Positions 33,357 to 43,220 of a DNA stretch of 64,000 bases are shown here, piece by piece (position 1 is the first letter of the stretch; the number at the start of each line of letters is the position of its first letter). The DNA comes from Mauremys mutica. Lineage: Eukaryota > Chordata > Testudines > Geoemydidae. The notes beneath the pieces are model-generated. The model saw nothing but the letters and a program-made list of their open reading frames with translations. It ran no database searches and was not told the DNA's origin. Made by a program: the position numbers and the translations under genes. The DNA lies in the NCBI RefSeq assembly GCF_020497125.1, contig NC_059075.1, forward strand, positions 39,654,003 through 39,718,002. The letters are read 5' to 3'.

Positions 33357-33657
33357 GCGGCTGGGAGCCGCAGGGGAGAGTGCCGGAGAAGCCCCCGGGC
33401 GTCCAACAGAGACGCGGTGAGCGGCTGGGAGCCGCAGGGGAGAGTGCCGGAGACGCCCCCGGGCGTCCAACAGAGACGCGGTGAGCGGCTGGGAGCCGCA
33501 GGGGGGAGTGCCGGAGAAGCCCGCGAGCGTCCGAAAAGAGAGACGCACCTGAGCCCTGAGGAGAGCGGCTATAAGCCGCGGAGGAGAGGGGCGGCTATAA
33601 GTCGCGGAGATAAGCGGCGGCTACAAGCCGCGGAGGAGAAGGGCGGCTATAAGCCGC
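33357..33657 (+). repeat. Array of seven identical-stem hairpins in the 5' leader
   Basis: Fifteen-base hairpins with stem GCGGCT/AGCCGC and a three-base loop begin at 33357, 33421, 33485 (loop GGG, exact spacing 64) and at 33565, 33591, 33617, 33643 (loops ATA, ATA, ACA, ATA, exact spacing 26). The copy at 33591 has AGTCGC on its 3' side, which converts one pair into a G-U wobble and leaves the RNA stem intact. The position between the primer-binding site and a splice donor is where retroviruses carry packaging and dimerisation signals; that role is inferred. Confidence 0.85.
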
Positions 33658-33682
33658 GGTGGATAAGGGCAGAGCAGCTAAC

Positions 33683-33688
33683 GTGAGT
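33683..33688 (+). promoter_or_regulatory. Candidate splice donor
   Basis: GTGAGT follows 'gcagctaac', directly after the hairpin array, where a retroviral major splice donor is expected. A fair acceptor, pyrimidine-rich 'tttattctacag' then G, ends at 34585. Use of either site is unproven. Confidence 0.45.
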
Positions 33689-33729
33689 ACCGCTGTATCA
33701 GCTGAAGAAAAGATAACAGAAGCCTTTAT

Positions 33730-34041
33730 TTGCACATTATGAACCGACAAAGGGAAAAGATCTTCCCTGCTGCACTGATTCACTTATTAAGAAGAGAGGG
33801 GGAGTTGTGGAGGCTCCTCCTGACCGGCCTTCGGGCACAGGACGAGGAGGTGCTCCGCTGGAAGCGAGCCCTGGACGGGAAGACGTTGGAGTGCACGGCG
33901 CAGGCAGAGGCTTGTGCCGGGGCCCCGGAGGTCGTTCGGACCTACAGAAGCCCGGAGAAGGCATCCTACGCTGGCTGGTTTGAGCCTGGGACAGTGCTGG
34001 GAAAACCATTGTGCTTCTCCGGTATGAGCAATAATAGCTGA
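33730..34041 (+). CDS. Unrecognised 103-codon open frame in the retroviral element
   Basis: First substantial ATG frame after the leader, at the position where gag would begin. The product is charged, with alternating Leu, Glu, Arg and Lys over residues about 20-60 that could form a helix or coiled coil; there is no zinc knuckle, late domain or capsid signature I recognise. It ends at 34039-34041. A second open stretch of about 70 codons in another frame begins just before that stop and runs to about 34262; it is Lys/Gln-rich and lacks its own ATG. This may be a decayed or rearranged gag start, or simply non-coding. Existence of a protein is doubtful. Confidence 0.28.
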   Translation: MHIMNRQREKIFPAALIHLLRREGELWRLLLTGLRAQDEEVLRWKRALDGKTLECTAQAEACAGAPEVVRTYRSPEKASYAGWFEPGTVLGKPLCFSGMSNNS

Positions 34042-34262
34042 CACAGGATTTACAGATTAAAAGAAGCCAAGCAGGGAAGGAAAAGGAACAGCATGAGTTA
34101 ACTAAGCAAGCTAAAGATATGACTTGGCGAACAGCCCAGACTAAAGAGAGCGTGACTGGGCCCAAAAAACAGTTAATGAGAGCTGCAAAATTCGGCCTGG
34201 CATTACCGGAATGTGTCAGATTTTTTTTCTTATGGGTAAAGAAACGCTACAAAAAAGACTGA

Positions 34263-36677
34263 CTGCTTGGACCCATGATTTTTACTGCAGAAAGACCCCT
34301 CCACATTAGAAGAATTTTTCTACTGATGATTGGCCTATGTAATTTTTTAGTCCTATTGTGTTTTTGGACAGCATTTCCCCTGTAGAAGCTGAACCATGCC
34401 GGTGGTGGAAAACAAGGAAAAATACTTATGTTGTTGATGTTGCCAAAGTCCAGAAATTCCTGATTAAAAGACATTGAGAACTGACCCTGGTGAAGAAATA
34501 AAGAATTACACACTGGCAGGACGAAATTTGTGGGACTTATGTTTGGAACTGTGGTATTAATTGAATTTTGGGGTTTATTCTACAGGCTGCACCCTGTGTT
34601 TTGGATAAATCCTTTAGTATGGATAGCCCACTGCCCTTACAAATATATTAGGAGTACCATTTGATTTGGAGTTGTAAAAATATATTTTGATACTGTTTAA
34701 GTAAAAGTGTAAATATTTGCAGTGCCCCTCCCCAGCATGTGAACCAGTTGAGTTGGGGGGTGAGGGCTTTTACATATCGAACCCTGCCGGGTTCATGGGG
34801 AGGATGAATGTGGAATTAATTGCCCCAGCTTTTTAGAGTTTAATTGTTTGTTGTTTTTCAAGTTTGAGAAAACTCAGCCAAAAGGTTTGTTGAGTATTCT
34901 CAAGGGGGGAATTGTGGATTGTTTAGGCATAAATTTAGGTAATTTGGGAGAATGGCTTTGAATTTATGTGACCCTAAGAATTTTTATGTAAAGTGCCTTT
35001 GTTAGTCTATTTAGACTTTTTGTTAATTTTGTGTTATGTGCTGATTATTGGCCGTTGTAGACTGTTTGATATTAGATGTGGCCTATATTATAATAGACAG
35101 CGTATTTGGAGAGGAAATATGGATCGGGCCCAGGCAGGCACGCAATAGATAGAGAACTTGAAGGGAAAACAGGATCGGGCCCAAGCGGACAGGCAACAGA
35201 TAAGGCTTGGAAAGCTGGCTGAAAAACTCTTGAGGGCGTAGCGAGACTAAAAGTTTAACTCTATGGTTGCCAGAGGGAATAAAGGTTGAATTTTGTAAAA
35301 ATGCTTAGAGAAAAGTTTTTGGTGTTTTGAAATGTTTGTAAATAAATTTAGGCAAGAAATTAGTTTGCAATTGTTTGGCCATGAATATTTTGTTGCATTA
35401 GTTGAAGATTGTATATTGTGCTATGTAATTGTAATTGTATTAGGCTAAGGGCATATAAGTGGTGATGTTTTTTTTTTTTTTAGTGTTTAAAATTAGAAGC
35501 TAATAGTAAGAAATTTTAAGCTGTAATTAGCTTTGAATTTTAGGAGTAAGCTAGGAAGCAATTGTATTAATGTAAATGATTTATTTGATGAAGTAAAAAT
35601 TTTTTTTTGTTTTGCCTGCTAGCTATATAGGGTTTTGGTATATTTTAAGTAATGATCAATTGCCCAGTAGGGGTAGTTTTGTTTTTGTTTTTTAGATATT
35701 AAAGAAAATTGGTGTTAGCTGCATAGTATTTAATGTACCATGTAATTATTTATAGAGTTTAAATTTATGTTTCATGTTTTATGTTTGTTTGTGATATGTG
35801 TTTCTGGCCAGAAAGAATTGTGATTTTGTTAAAATGTTTATGTGGTTTATGTTGTGTTTTTCCTGTTAGGACCCCCCCCCCCCAGTGTCAGTTTGATCAC
35901 CTGACACATGGGGGATGGATTGGTAATAGAAATTTGTCACGATTTGGTGTGCAATAGAGATTGGGGGAACCCTGCAGAATTTACACCATTTAAGTGTTTG
36001 GTTTTGTGTATTTATGTTTGTTTTGTTTGATGTTGTTGGTGTTGTATGTTATGAATTGCATGGTTATGGATAAGCCTTATACATTGGGGAAGCATTATTT
36101 GGCCTTTAGTTTTGTTTTGCTTAATTGGTTATTGTTAATTTTTTATGTGTTTTGGAATAGAGGGGAGAATTTCCCTATGCTGCCTTGGTGGAAAATTACA
36201 GCTGCATGATTACGAGCACAGAGGGATGAGATAATGTTGTTATGAGAAAGTAGGGAACTGCCAGAGTGAGGCAAAGGCCAGGTGGCCTAACTGGATCAGA
36301 TACGGTGCATGGGAAATGGGAAGACAGTAAGCCAGGTGGATTCCGGCGAAGTGGGTCCGGCCTTGGCTGATTTTGGCGCAGAGTGCCATAAATACTACGG
36401 CCTTCTGCCTGCTGCCCCATGTTGCTGCAGTGGAAGCCCTTATTGGAAATCTGCTTTGTGGGTGTTTGCACATTGGCAGAACCCTCCTGGCCCCTTGGGC
36501 CACTTGCATTACCTGGAGGGGGGATGTGATAGGTGAGAGCAGGGTACTGCGGAAGATATTGTTACGGTTTAGTTAGACAGCTGGTATTTTTATTTGCCCT
36601 TTGTTTTGGCTTGTGTGTATGTAGTATTGATATTGTGAGTTGGGATTGTTTTGCTGTGCCTTCCTTTTTTTTATTAT
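34263..36677 (+). other. T-rich, C-poor non-coding body of the retroviral element
   Basis: The + strand is strongly T- and G-rich and C-poor for about 2 kb. The only longer frame (35994-36209, 71 codons) is hydrophobic because of T-richness and cannot be called an envelope anchor. A repeat 'ggatcgggcccaggc' recurs at 35121 and 35172 (period 51). A run of 12 C (35872-35883) is followed at once by the hairpin GTGTCAG/CTGACAC (35885-35907). A purine tract plus TGTGG at 34902-34917 imitates an LTR boundary. Confidence 0.7.
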
Positions 36678-36693
36678 GAGAAGAGGGGGGAAG
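36678..36693 (+). other. Polypurine tract
   Basis: GAGAAGAGGGGGGAAG lies directly upstream of the 3' LTR, the position of the plus-strand primer in retroviruses. Uninterrupted 16-base purine run. Confidence 0.88.
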
Positions 36694-36986
36694 TGTGGGA
36701 TTGTTGTGCATGAGAGTGTGAGAAACTGACATGCAAGTTTCAAGGATGAAGCTAGTTCTTATCTGCTGGGAGACAATAACAGGATAATAAATTAAAGGGT
36801 TGGCCAGGATGTTAAATAGCCAATGAAGTTACAGCTGTGCCTGTCTGCACCTTATTAACCAATTAGCAATTGCTTGATTGCCTGCATTAATTGTATAAAT
36901 GAAATATGCTGGAGAGAAATAAATGACTCTGCTTTAAAAATCATATTGGTGGTCGAGCTCTGTCCACGCACGCCTGCGCTGCAACA
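36694..36986 (+). repeat. 3' LTR, 293 bp
   Basis: Identical to the 5' LTR at all 293 positions by direct reading. Followed by the second AGCCCC (36987-36992) and then by the resumed host tandem repeat. Confidence 0.93.
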
Positions 36987-37105
36987 AGCCCCTGCCTGAG
37001 GGCCTGAGCTCCTGACTGTTTCCTGCCTCACCAGGCTAATTCACCAGCTCACCAGACTTGTGTAGTGAGGCGGCCTGGCTCCCAGCCGCTCAGAGAGGGG
37101 CGAAT

Positions 37106-37912
37106 CCCAACAGCAGATGTTTACACACCCCCACTGCATTACTGTTCCAGCACCCCTGCATTACTTTGTAGTCTTTGTGTGCATTGCAGAGGTGGCTGCA
37201 GTGCAGTGAGGCGATCACAGGTAGTTTGTAATTATATAAGATCACTGCAAAATACTCTATGCAAGCCTTGAAATGTTGAATGCTAACAATGAGGAAGTAG
37301 TGTCAACTCCAAAAGAGAGGAGAATGGGGGACAATATAAATACTTAGGGTGCACTCCTATTCCCACTGAATTCAATGGGAGATTTGCTATTGCCTTTAAT
37401 TGCGCCAGGATTTCACCCTTGGATTCTTAATGCTTGCCAGTATTCTTTGCGCACCTTTCAAGTTACAAAGGTGGTGAGGGACATTCACAATGGCAATAAA
37501 CAAAGGAAAATATAAACCAGAAACAGAGCAGTGGACCCAGGAAGTACAGAGCTCTGCAAAACATTAATATTTGGAATGAGTGTGCAAAATCCTGCTGTGC
37601 ACACACATTTCAGACCTGCAATGGTTTCACATCTTTGCCTGATTATTTCTGCAAAACACCCAGCTGTCTTCACCATTGTGAGGCAGGTGATTTTGCAGGC
37701 CAACCCTCAGACTTCTTTTCTACCAAAAACTCTGTTTTTGGCAGGAAGAGTGAAGCTGGATACTTGCTAAGGCAGAAAAGTTTGTATGTCTTCCAAAAAA
37801 AAAAAATTATAAACTATCTGAGGGAAACACTTAATTGTTTGATGCTTCCCCGCAATTGGGGCAACTTTTTTTCTGCAAGATTCCACCCACCTGTGGAAGT
37901 AGATGAGAGGAA
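37106..37912. other. Unassigned non-coding DNA
   Basis: No gene or named repeat recognised. Confidence 0.4.
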
Positions 37913-38100
37913 ATATGGTCCAGTAGTTAAGGCACTGGCCTGGGATTCAGAAAACCCCTGTTCAATTCCCTTTGGGATTTTTGGCAAATCACTTGGCCTA
38001 TCTGTGCCCCAACTCCTCATAAAACGGGGATAACAGATCCTCCTTACCTCCCAGGGGTGTCCTGAGGATAAGTGCATTGTGAGGCACTCACATACTACAG
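37913..38100 (+). mobile_element. MIR-type CORE-SINE, nearly complete
   Basis: The tRNA-like head 'ccagtagttaaggcactggcctgggattcag' with a B-box-like 'gttcaattcc' is followed by the core 'ggcaaatcacttggcctatctgtgcc' and 'taaaacggggataac'. Best-preserved MIR of the window. The head is no functional tRNA. Confidence 0.75.
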
Positions 38101-38157
38101 TAATAGAAAACTGATACCAAATGCAATATTATACAGGAAAGCAGAACAACCCAAAGG

Positions 38158-38325
38158 GCAGGGTCCTGGACCAGGAATCTGCAAACCTGGGCTCTTTCCC
38201 CAGCACTGACACACTACACACAATCTTAGACAAATCACTTCTCCCTTGAGTTTGCTTCCTTATTTGACAGCGCTGTTTACAGATCCTCAGATGAAAAGCC
38301 CCATAAAATGCTCAATATTAATAAT
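38158..38325 (+). mobile_element. MIR-type CORE-SINE fragment
   Basis: 'gtcctggaccaggaatctgc' and 'cttagacaaatcacttctccc' follow the same order as the neighbouring MIR at 37913, more diverged. Confidence 0.55.
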
Positions 38326-39150
38326 ATTAAGAGGGGCACAGTTGATTTTACTGGGTTAGATTTATCATTTATGTTACTGGATTGACTTAAATAGATTATT
38401 TTGACCTGTTTAAATCAAACACTCATCTGCCTCAGTTGTGTGTCCCCTAACATTAGATTCAAAGAACTCAGAAATGAAAATGATCTACTAGGACAAGCCC
38501 CCAGCAGTCCACCCCGTGGCAGGAAACAATGCAAGATTGTTCACTATAGAATACCAGTAGGGCTTTGTCAAATCTAGCTTTAGAAAATAACTTCTTAAGG
38601 AAGACTATCCCATAGACTTCAGGATCTCACTGTGAAGAGTTATTCTTTAATATTCATTAGAAATTCTGTTTTACTTAATTGCATCATCTTATTACCACTG
38701 TCTTGGTGCCCCTTAACTGTCTCCTCTCCATTCTGCCAACCCCTACTCATCAGGTAAGGAAAGCACACAGATTTAGCTCTTTTGAGCTTCTCTTATAAAT
38801 CAATCACTCCAGCCCCATTCAGTTCTGTCTCTCCTAGGTCCTACAGTTTGTCACCATCTTTCTAACATTGAGTTGTTCACAGCTGACTACAATATTATAT
38901 AGCAGATACCACGATGCCAGAGTACTACAGAAAAAAACTATTGTCTCCCTCCTCTGTGACATAACCTTATATATGCAGTCCCAAGTCTCATGGGCTTTTG
39001 CATTACTACATTGCATGGGAATATCATACCTAATCCTTTATACACTATCGCCTGCTAGGGTCTCTTTCAGCATTACTGATTATTTGAAGGCTGCCTGGAT
39101 CATATCACAGAGGCAGGATCACCTGTTGCAAACAGCTCTCAAACTCTCTG
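38326..39150. other. Unassigned non-coding DNA
   Basis: No gene, RNA or named repeat recognised. Confidence 0.4.
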
Positions 39151-39483
39151 TCACAGGTTCACCACTGTGTCCTTTATTTACAATGTACTATACAAGCCCT
39201 CCTCTTCCCATATAAAGTCTTTACTTTCTCCTTAGCCACAGGGAAAAAGCTCTCACCTCTCTGAGCTCCTGTGCTTCTCTAGCCCTTTCTTCTAACCTTC
39301 CCCTCTCCCTACTTCCTCTTCTGGTCTCTCTTTTTACTGCCCTCAGCTGAACACACTGACTCACCTTGTGAATTGGTTAATCACCAGATGCTTAACCAAT
39401 TATTTCCTCAATTTGGCCCAGGTGGGCACCTTGCAAAGTGCACAGAGTGATGAGTGGGCCTTAGGCTACTCTCTCTGTCACAG
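39151..39483 (-). mobile_element. Candidate solo LTR, antisense
   Basis: The + strand segment starts TGTCACAGG and ends CTCTGTCACA, so on the minus strand it reads TGTGACAG...CTGTGACA. A minus-strand AATAAA (at about 39173-39178) lies near its 3' end, as expected for an LTR. No clear target duplication was found, so the call is tentative. Confidence 0.4.
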
Positions 39484-39510
39484 ATCTCTCCTTCTCTGAA
39501 GAAAAGGTCA

Positions 39511-39789
39511 GCAAGGACCAGCGGCGGCTCCAGGCACCAGAGCTCCAAGCGCGTGCCTGGGGTGGCAAGCCATGGGGGCCGCCCTGCTGGTCCCTGTGAG
39601 GGCGGCAGTCAGGCAGCCTTCGGTGGCTTGCCTGCGGGAGGTCCGCCAGTCCCGCGGATTCAGCGGCAATTCGGTGGCGGGTACGCCAAAGCCGCAGGAC
39701 CGGCAGACCTCCCGCAGGCGCACCGCCGAAGGCTGTCTGACTGCCGTGCTTGGGGCAGCAAAAAAGCTAGAGCCGCCCCTGGCAAGGAC
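39511..39789. mobile_element. hAT-type MITE with perfect 8-bp target duplication
   Basis: The element runs 39519-39781 (263 bp), starting CAGCGGCGGCTCC and ending GAGCCGCCCCTG. GCAAGGAC flanks both ends (39511-39518, 39782-39789). Two inner blocks around 39600-39745 ('ggcagtcaggcagccttcgg' and 'cgaaggctgtctgactgcc') are inverted, giving a long stem. GC-rich frames here are artefacts. Confidence 0.87.
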
Positions 39790-39839
39790 CTCTCAAGAAT
39801 AACAGAAGGGACAGTAGACCCGAGGGAAGGAGACCTGTA

Positions 39840-40869
39840 GGCTAAGCTTGATACTGGAGTGGCCTGCCTGGTCCTCTCTGAAACTTCTGGACGGAAGAGT
39901 ACTCCATTTGCAGGCTCTACATCACTCAAATTCTCTTAGGAACTGATATAGTTCAAGAGCCTGGGCTATATTATGCCACAGAACATTAAGCACAATTCTC
40001 CAGTACAATACCAGCAGCTGCTCTTCCATGAGCTCTCGAGCACTTCAGTCTGCAAGATTCACTCTCCCATTAGCTTTACCCATCCCCTTTTGGCTCTAGA
40101 AAGATTTCTAATAATAATAACAAAATACTCCCTTGCACAGTGAATAAAGAACCAAGTCTTGAAGAACTGTTGATCTCTTCCAAAGCTCCTTAATCAGCTA
40201 TAAACCCACGTCCCCCATCTCACGCAATGACACCAAACCCCTCTGGCACTAGCCATGTCACTTGGAAAGAGAGAGGGCTAACATGATCCAAAATGGCTAC
40301 AGTACATCCCCCTAAATACAGTGCTGATTGGACCCTGGGGTACTTGGGCTGGTGCTGATGGATCAATTTTTGTTTCAGGATAATACCTCTGAATGATCTT
40401 ATGATGGATGGAAACCCCCTCCATTCTCCCTGGCAGAAAGGATGTGTGGGAATTGGGAGAATATGCTATCTCCTCAGGAATAAGAAAGGGAAAACATAAT
40501 AACAGGGAGTTAAGAATATTCACCGACTACAGGAGAGAGAACTGCAGCAAGCAGCAACCAATTGCAAAATGCCCCACCAGGGCTCATGCCTACCAAATTT
40601 CCCCCAGAAGACATGCTGGGGGATGTGGGGAAAGGATCCCATAAGAGGGTTACCCTGCACTAGAGTGAGTAAGCGGATACCAGATAGCCACAAAACGAAG
40701 TGTTCCTGGAGAAAGGGCTACTTCTGAGTCTACCAGAAGTAGGACCAGCAAATGCTACATAAAGCAATCAACCTAGAAGTGAGAGGAGTTTGGTAGCCTC
40801 TTAAGTAACCTATGGATAAATGAAAGCAGTGGCTAGGAAGATAACATATATTGCCAGGGAACCATTCTT
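39840..40869. other. Unassigned non-coding DNA
   Basis: No gene or named repeat recognised. Confidence 0.4.
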
Positions 40870-40889
40870 CATAATTTGTAGAAATTCAG

Positions 40890-41085
40890 CCTGCTTGGTT
40901 CTTACTAATCATCCCCAGTTCAGGGAGTTGGAAAACCTACTACTGACTAGCTATGTGGGCCTGGGTAAGTCACTTCACCTCTCCATACCTCACTTTCCCT
41001 AGCTGTAAAATGAGGCTAATGATACTGCCCTCCATTGTAAAGTACTTTGGAAACTGCAGGTGTAAATATTACATCAGTTTATTGT
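40890..41085 (+). mobile_element. MIR-type CORE-SINE
   Basis: 'gactagctatgtgggcctgggtaagtcacttcacctctcc' followed by 'ctgtaaaatgaggctaatgat' is the MIR core in sense orientation. Confidence 0.68.
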
Positions 41086-41322
41086 GCTAGGGAATTTAGA
41101 ATAGCTGGCATTTTCAACTATTCCAAAAGACAACCACCACCATCTGGCTCCATCAAGGTCTCCAACCCCAAACTTCCCGTCTCTTGACGCCTTGCCCTCA
41201 TGCCCTGAACAGAGGTCCACTGGACCTAATCATTCTCCTCTTCTGTTAGCCCCCAAAGCCCTCCCATCAGAGATTTCCAAATTCAGTCTCCCTCTCAATT
41301 AATCTCTTTGCCTTAACCTTTA

Positions 41323-41341
41323 ATTGTGTGTGTGTGTGTGT
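41323..41341 (+). repeat. (TG)n microsatellite
   Basis: Nine to ten perfect TG units. Of no evident functional meaning. Confidence 0.9.
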
Positions 41342-41814
41342 CCAGTGCCTAGCGCAATGGGTCCCTGCTCAGAGCTCCTATCTATGACTGCAATAAAAAT
41401 TAAAATAACCATTGCATGCTATGAGTTCAGCCACAATATATACTTCCCATTAGCTTTAATGCACATACGTGCACTGTGCAAGCCAAGGGATTCAGATCAA
41501 ATGTCAGACAGCTCATCTGCAGAGTCGCATGGAAAGATTGCCTACAGAAAAGCATATGGTTCCCTTCTGTTGGTTTACTGTAGGAACTAGTTTAGATAAT
41601 GTTATGGCCCCTTGATCCTCATGCACCTAGTTAAGAAGACTATAGAAACCAAACATAAATTAACTTCCTATTAAGTGTCACTTTCGACCACATATGCAAC
41701 AAATGAAAAAAAAGCACTTGCAAGTTTGAGAAAATGTAGAAGTTCAAGCAAGTTCTTCTGCCTGGCTTAGCATCCTAGGAACTTGGTGTAAACAAAAATA
41801 CTGCTGTTCATGGG

Positions 41815-41945
41815 AGGATCTCAAAACATTTTGCAAAAGATCATCCATATTATCCCCATTTTACAGATAAAGAAATGAAACTGAGGTCCAGAGAAAGATA
41901 ATGGCTTATCCAAGATCAAATATTGAGCCAGCTGCTCCGACTCCC
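41815..41945 (-). mobile_element. MIR-type CORE-SINE fragment
   Basis: 'tatccccattttacagataaagaaatgaaactgagg' is the reverse complement of the MIR core. Confidence 0.68.
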
Positions 41946-43220
41946 ATATCATTACCATTGTATATAAGAGAAGTAAGCAAGGTGAGGTGGGAAAATATAT
42001 GCACAGCAGGCTCTTAGGGTGTTTGCACTACTCGTGAATAGTAAAGTCAGAAGTGACTTAAGCACATCACCCCAAGAAGTGCCAATAAAACCTTTCTGCA
42101 CCATGCCATCCTGTCGTCTCATTATGCCACGTTACAGAAATTACTTTATTAATGTTGTAAAGAGGTTGTAAAAGTTGTTTCCAACTCATTTGTTGTATCT
42201 CTATCTGTAAATGTAAATGGCTTAGTTACATTTCTCCAGCTGTGCAGGGCTCGAGGGAGCCATCACAACCTCCAAAAACAAGGTAAAAAGATTTTCTAGA
42301 CCTAAAAACATCAGTGCTTTAACATCTAAAAGCACAGGTTCTTCCAGGGGTGAAAGTGAGTGCTGTGGGTCCTGCTGGGAAGCTAGGAATCCCCTTCCCT
42401 ACGGTATAAAGCCCTGGAAGAGCTGTGGGATAACAGACTTTGAAGCTGTGACATTTTTAGCTTTGTAAATCGCCCACCCTGGGACTTGGTTTGGTGTATT
42501 GCACATTGTTCTTGCCTTTCGGTGCTGCTTATTTTAAATCCACTACAGGAAATCCTTTCCCTATGGTGCTTTAAGCAAGTTACTTCAACCCTCAAGAGTG
42601 AAATCTTGGAGAACAGAGCACAGCTAGACAGCACACTGGAGTCCTCTGTGGGGACAAGTCAGAGGAAAGAATCATTTGGCCGAGGCTGAGATTCTTCACC
42701 CCTGAGGCTGCATTAGCTACCGCTGCTTCTATGTCCATTTTCCATGAGGGGCAATGGTAATGGCATCACCTAATTTGTCCCCAACCCACTCTTAGCTGGG
42801 CAGCCCAAAGTGACCCTCTATGGTACACCTACGGTATGGACTTACTGAATAACTTTTATCTTCCTAACCCTGCTCCTCTCCAGGTATGTAAGAGAACCAC
42901 ACGACTTCCAATGTATCTGATAAAGTCCACAGCCAGAAGTTAGAGATTCCTCCATCTGATCTTCCCATCTGATCTTCCCTCAGGGGCTGTAACCAGTTAA
43001 CAGTAATATTTTCCTTGTGCTCCCTCTGTTAGTTGTATCTTATTATTATGGGGGAGTAGCCCATGCAGAATTTGGAGGCTATTCTAATTAGGGTCTCATA
43101 CCATACCCATCATCATGTATCTAAGCACCTAAATCCAGATTAAGAATTCCTGGAATAATTACAGCAAGTGATTTTGAAAATCCCATATATAGTCCCTCTT
43201 CCTCATCATCTCCATGGATG
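41946..43220. other. Unassigned non-coding DNA
   Basis: No gene or named repeat recognised. 'gatcttccc(at/tc)' is directly duplicated near 42958-42980. Confidence 0.4.

Larger units (their letters stand above)
32861..36992 (+). mobile_element. Young, coding-deficient endogenous-retrovirus-type element
   Basis: The element spans 32867-36986 (4,120 bp), flanked by a perfect 6-bp duplication AGCCCC (32861-32866 and 36987-36992). It has TG...CA LTRs of 293 bp, a tRNA-Trp primer-binding site, a structured leader, a candidate splice donor, a T-rich body and a polypurine tract. I read both LTRs base by base and found no difference, so insertion was recent. No gag matrix/capsid/zinc-knuckle, protease, reverse transcriptase, RNase H, integrase or envelope motif is visible in any frame, so mobilisation must have been in trans. 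The 6-bp duplication, tRNA-Trp primer and LTR layout are those known for alpharetroviruses; kinship is inferred from layout only. Confidence 0.9.
31978..37105 (+). mobile_element. GC-rich terminal-repeat element (Gypsy/LTR-like), interrupted by the retroviral insertion
   Basis: The sequence starting TGTAGTGAGGCGGCC with 'ctcccagccgc...cagagaggg' occurs at 31978 and again at 37061, where it breaks off after about 45 bp. Removing the 4,126-bp inserted unit leaves about 960 bp between the two starts. A TATA-type box (GTATAAAAG) lies at 32099-32107. An acidic open stretch of 87 codons (32215-32475, no ATG at its start) ends at a stop. The layout suggests an LTR with an adjoining second start, or a tandem repeat unit; I cannot decide which without related copies. 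Confidence 0.5.

Noticed and set aside
33107..33548. Minus-strand frames of 92-99 codons
   Set aside because: They are the antisense of the hairpin repeats and the LTR edge in the retroviral leader.
33357..33657. CRISPR-like regular repeats
   Set aside because: The repeats are short hairpins with repeated, not unique, spacers, in an eukaryotic retroviral leader; no cas genes are present.
35994..36209. Hydrophobic 71-codon frame as a possible envelope membrane anchor
   Set aside because: Its Phe/Leu/Val content follows from T-richness; there is no upstream envelope frame, cleavage site or cysteine pattern.
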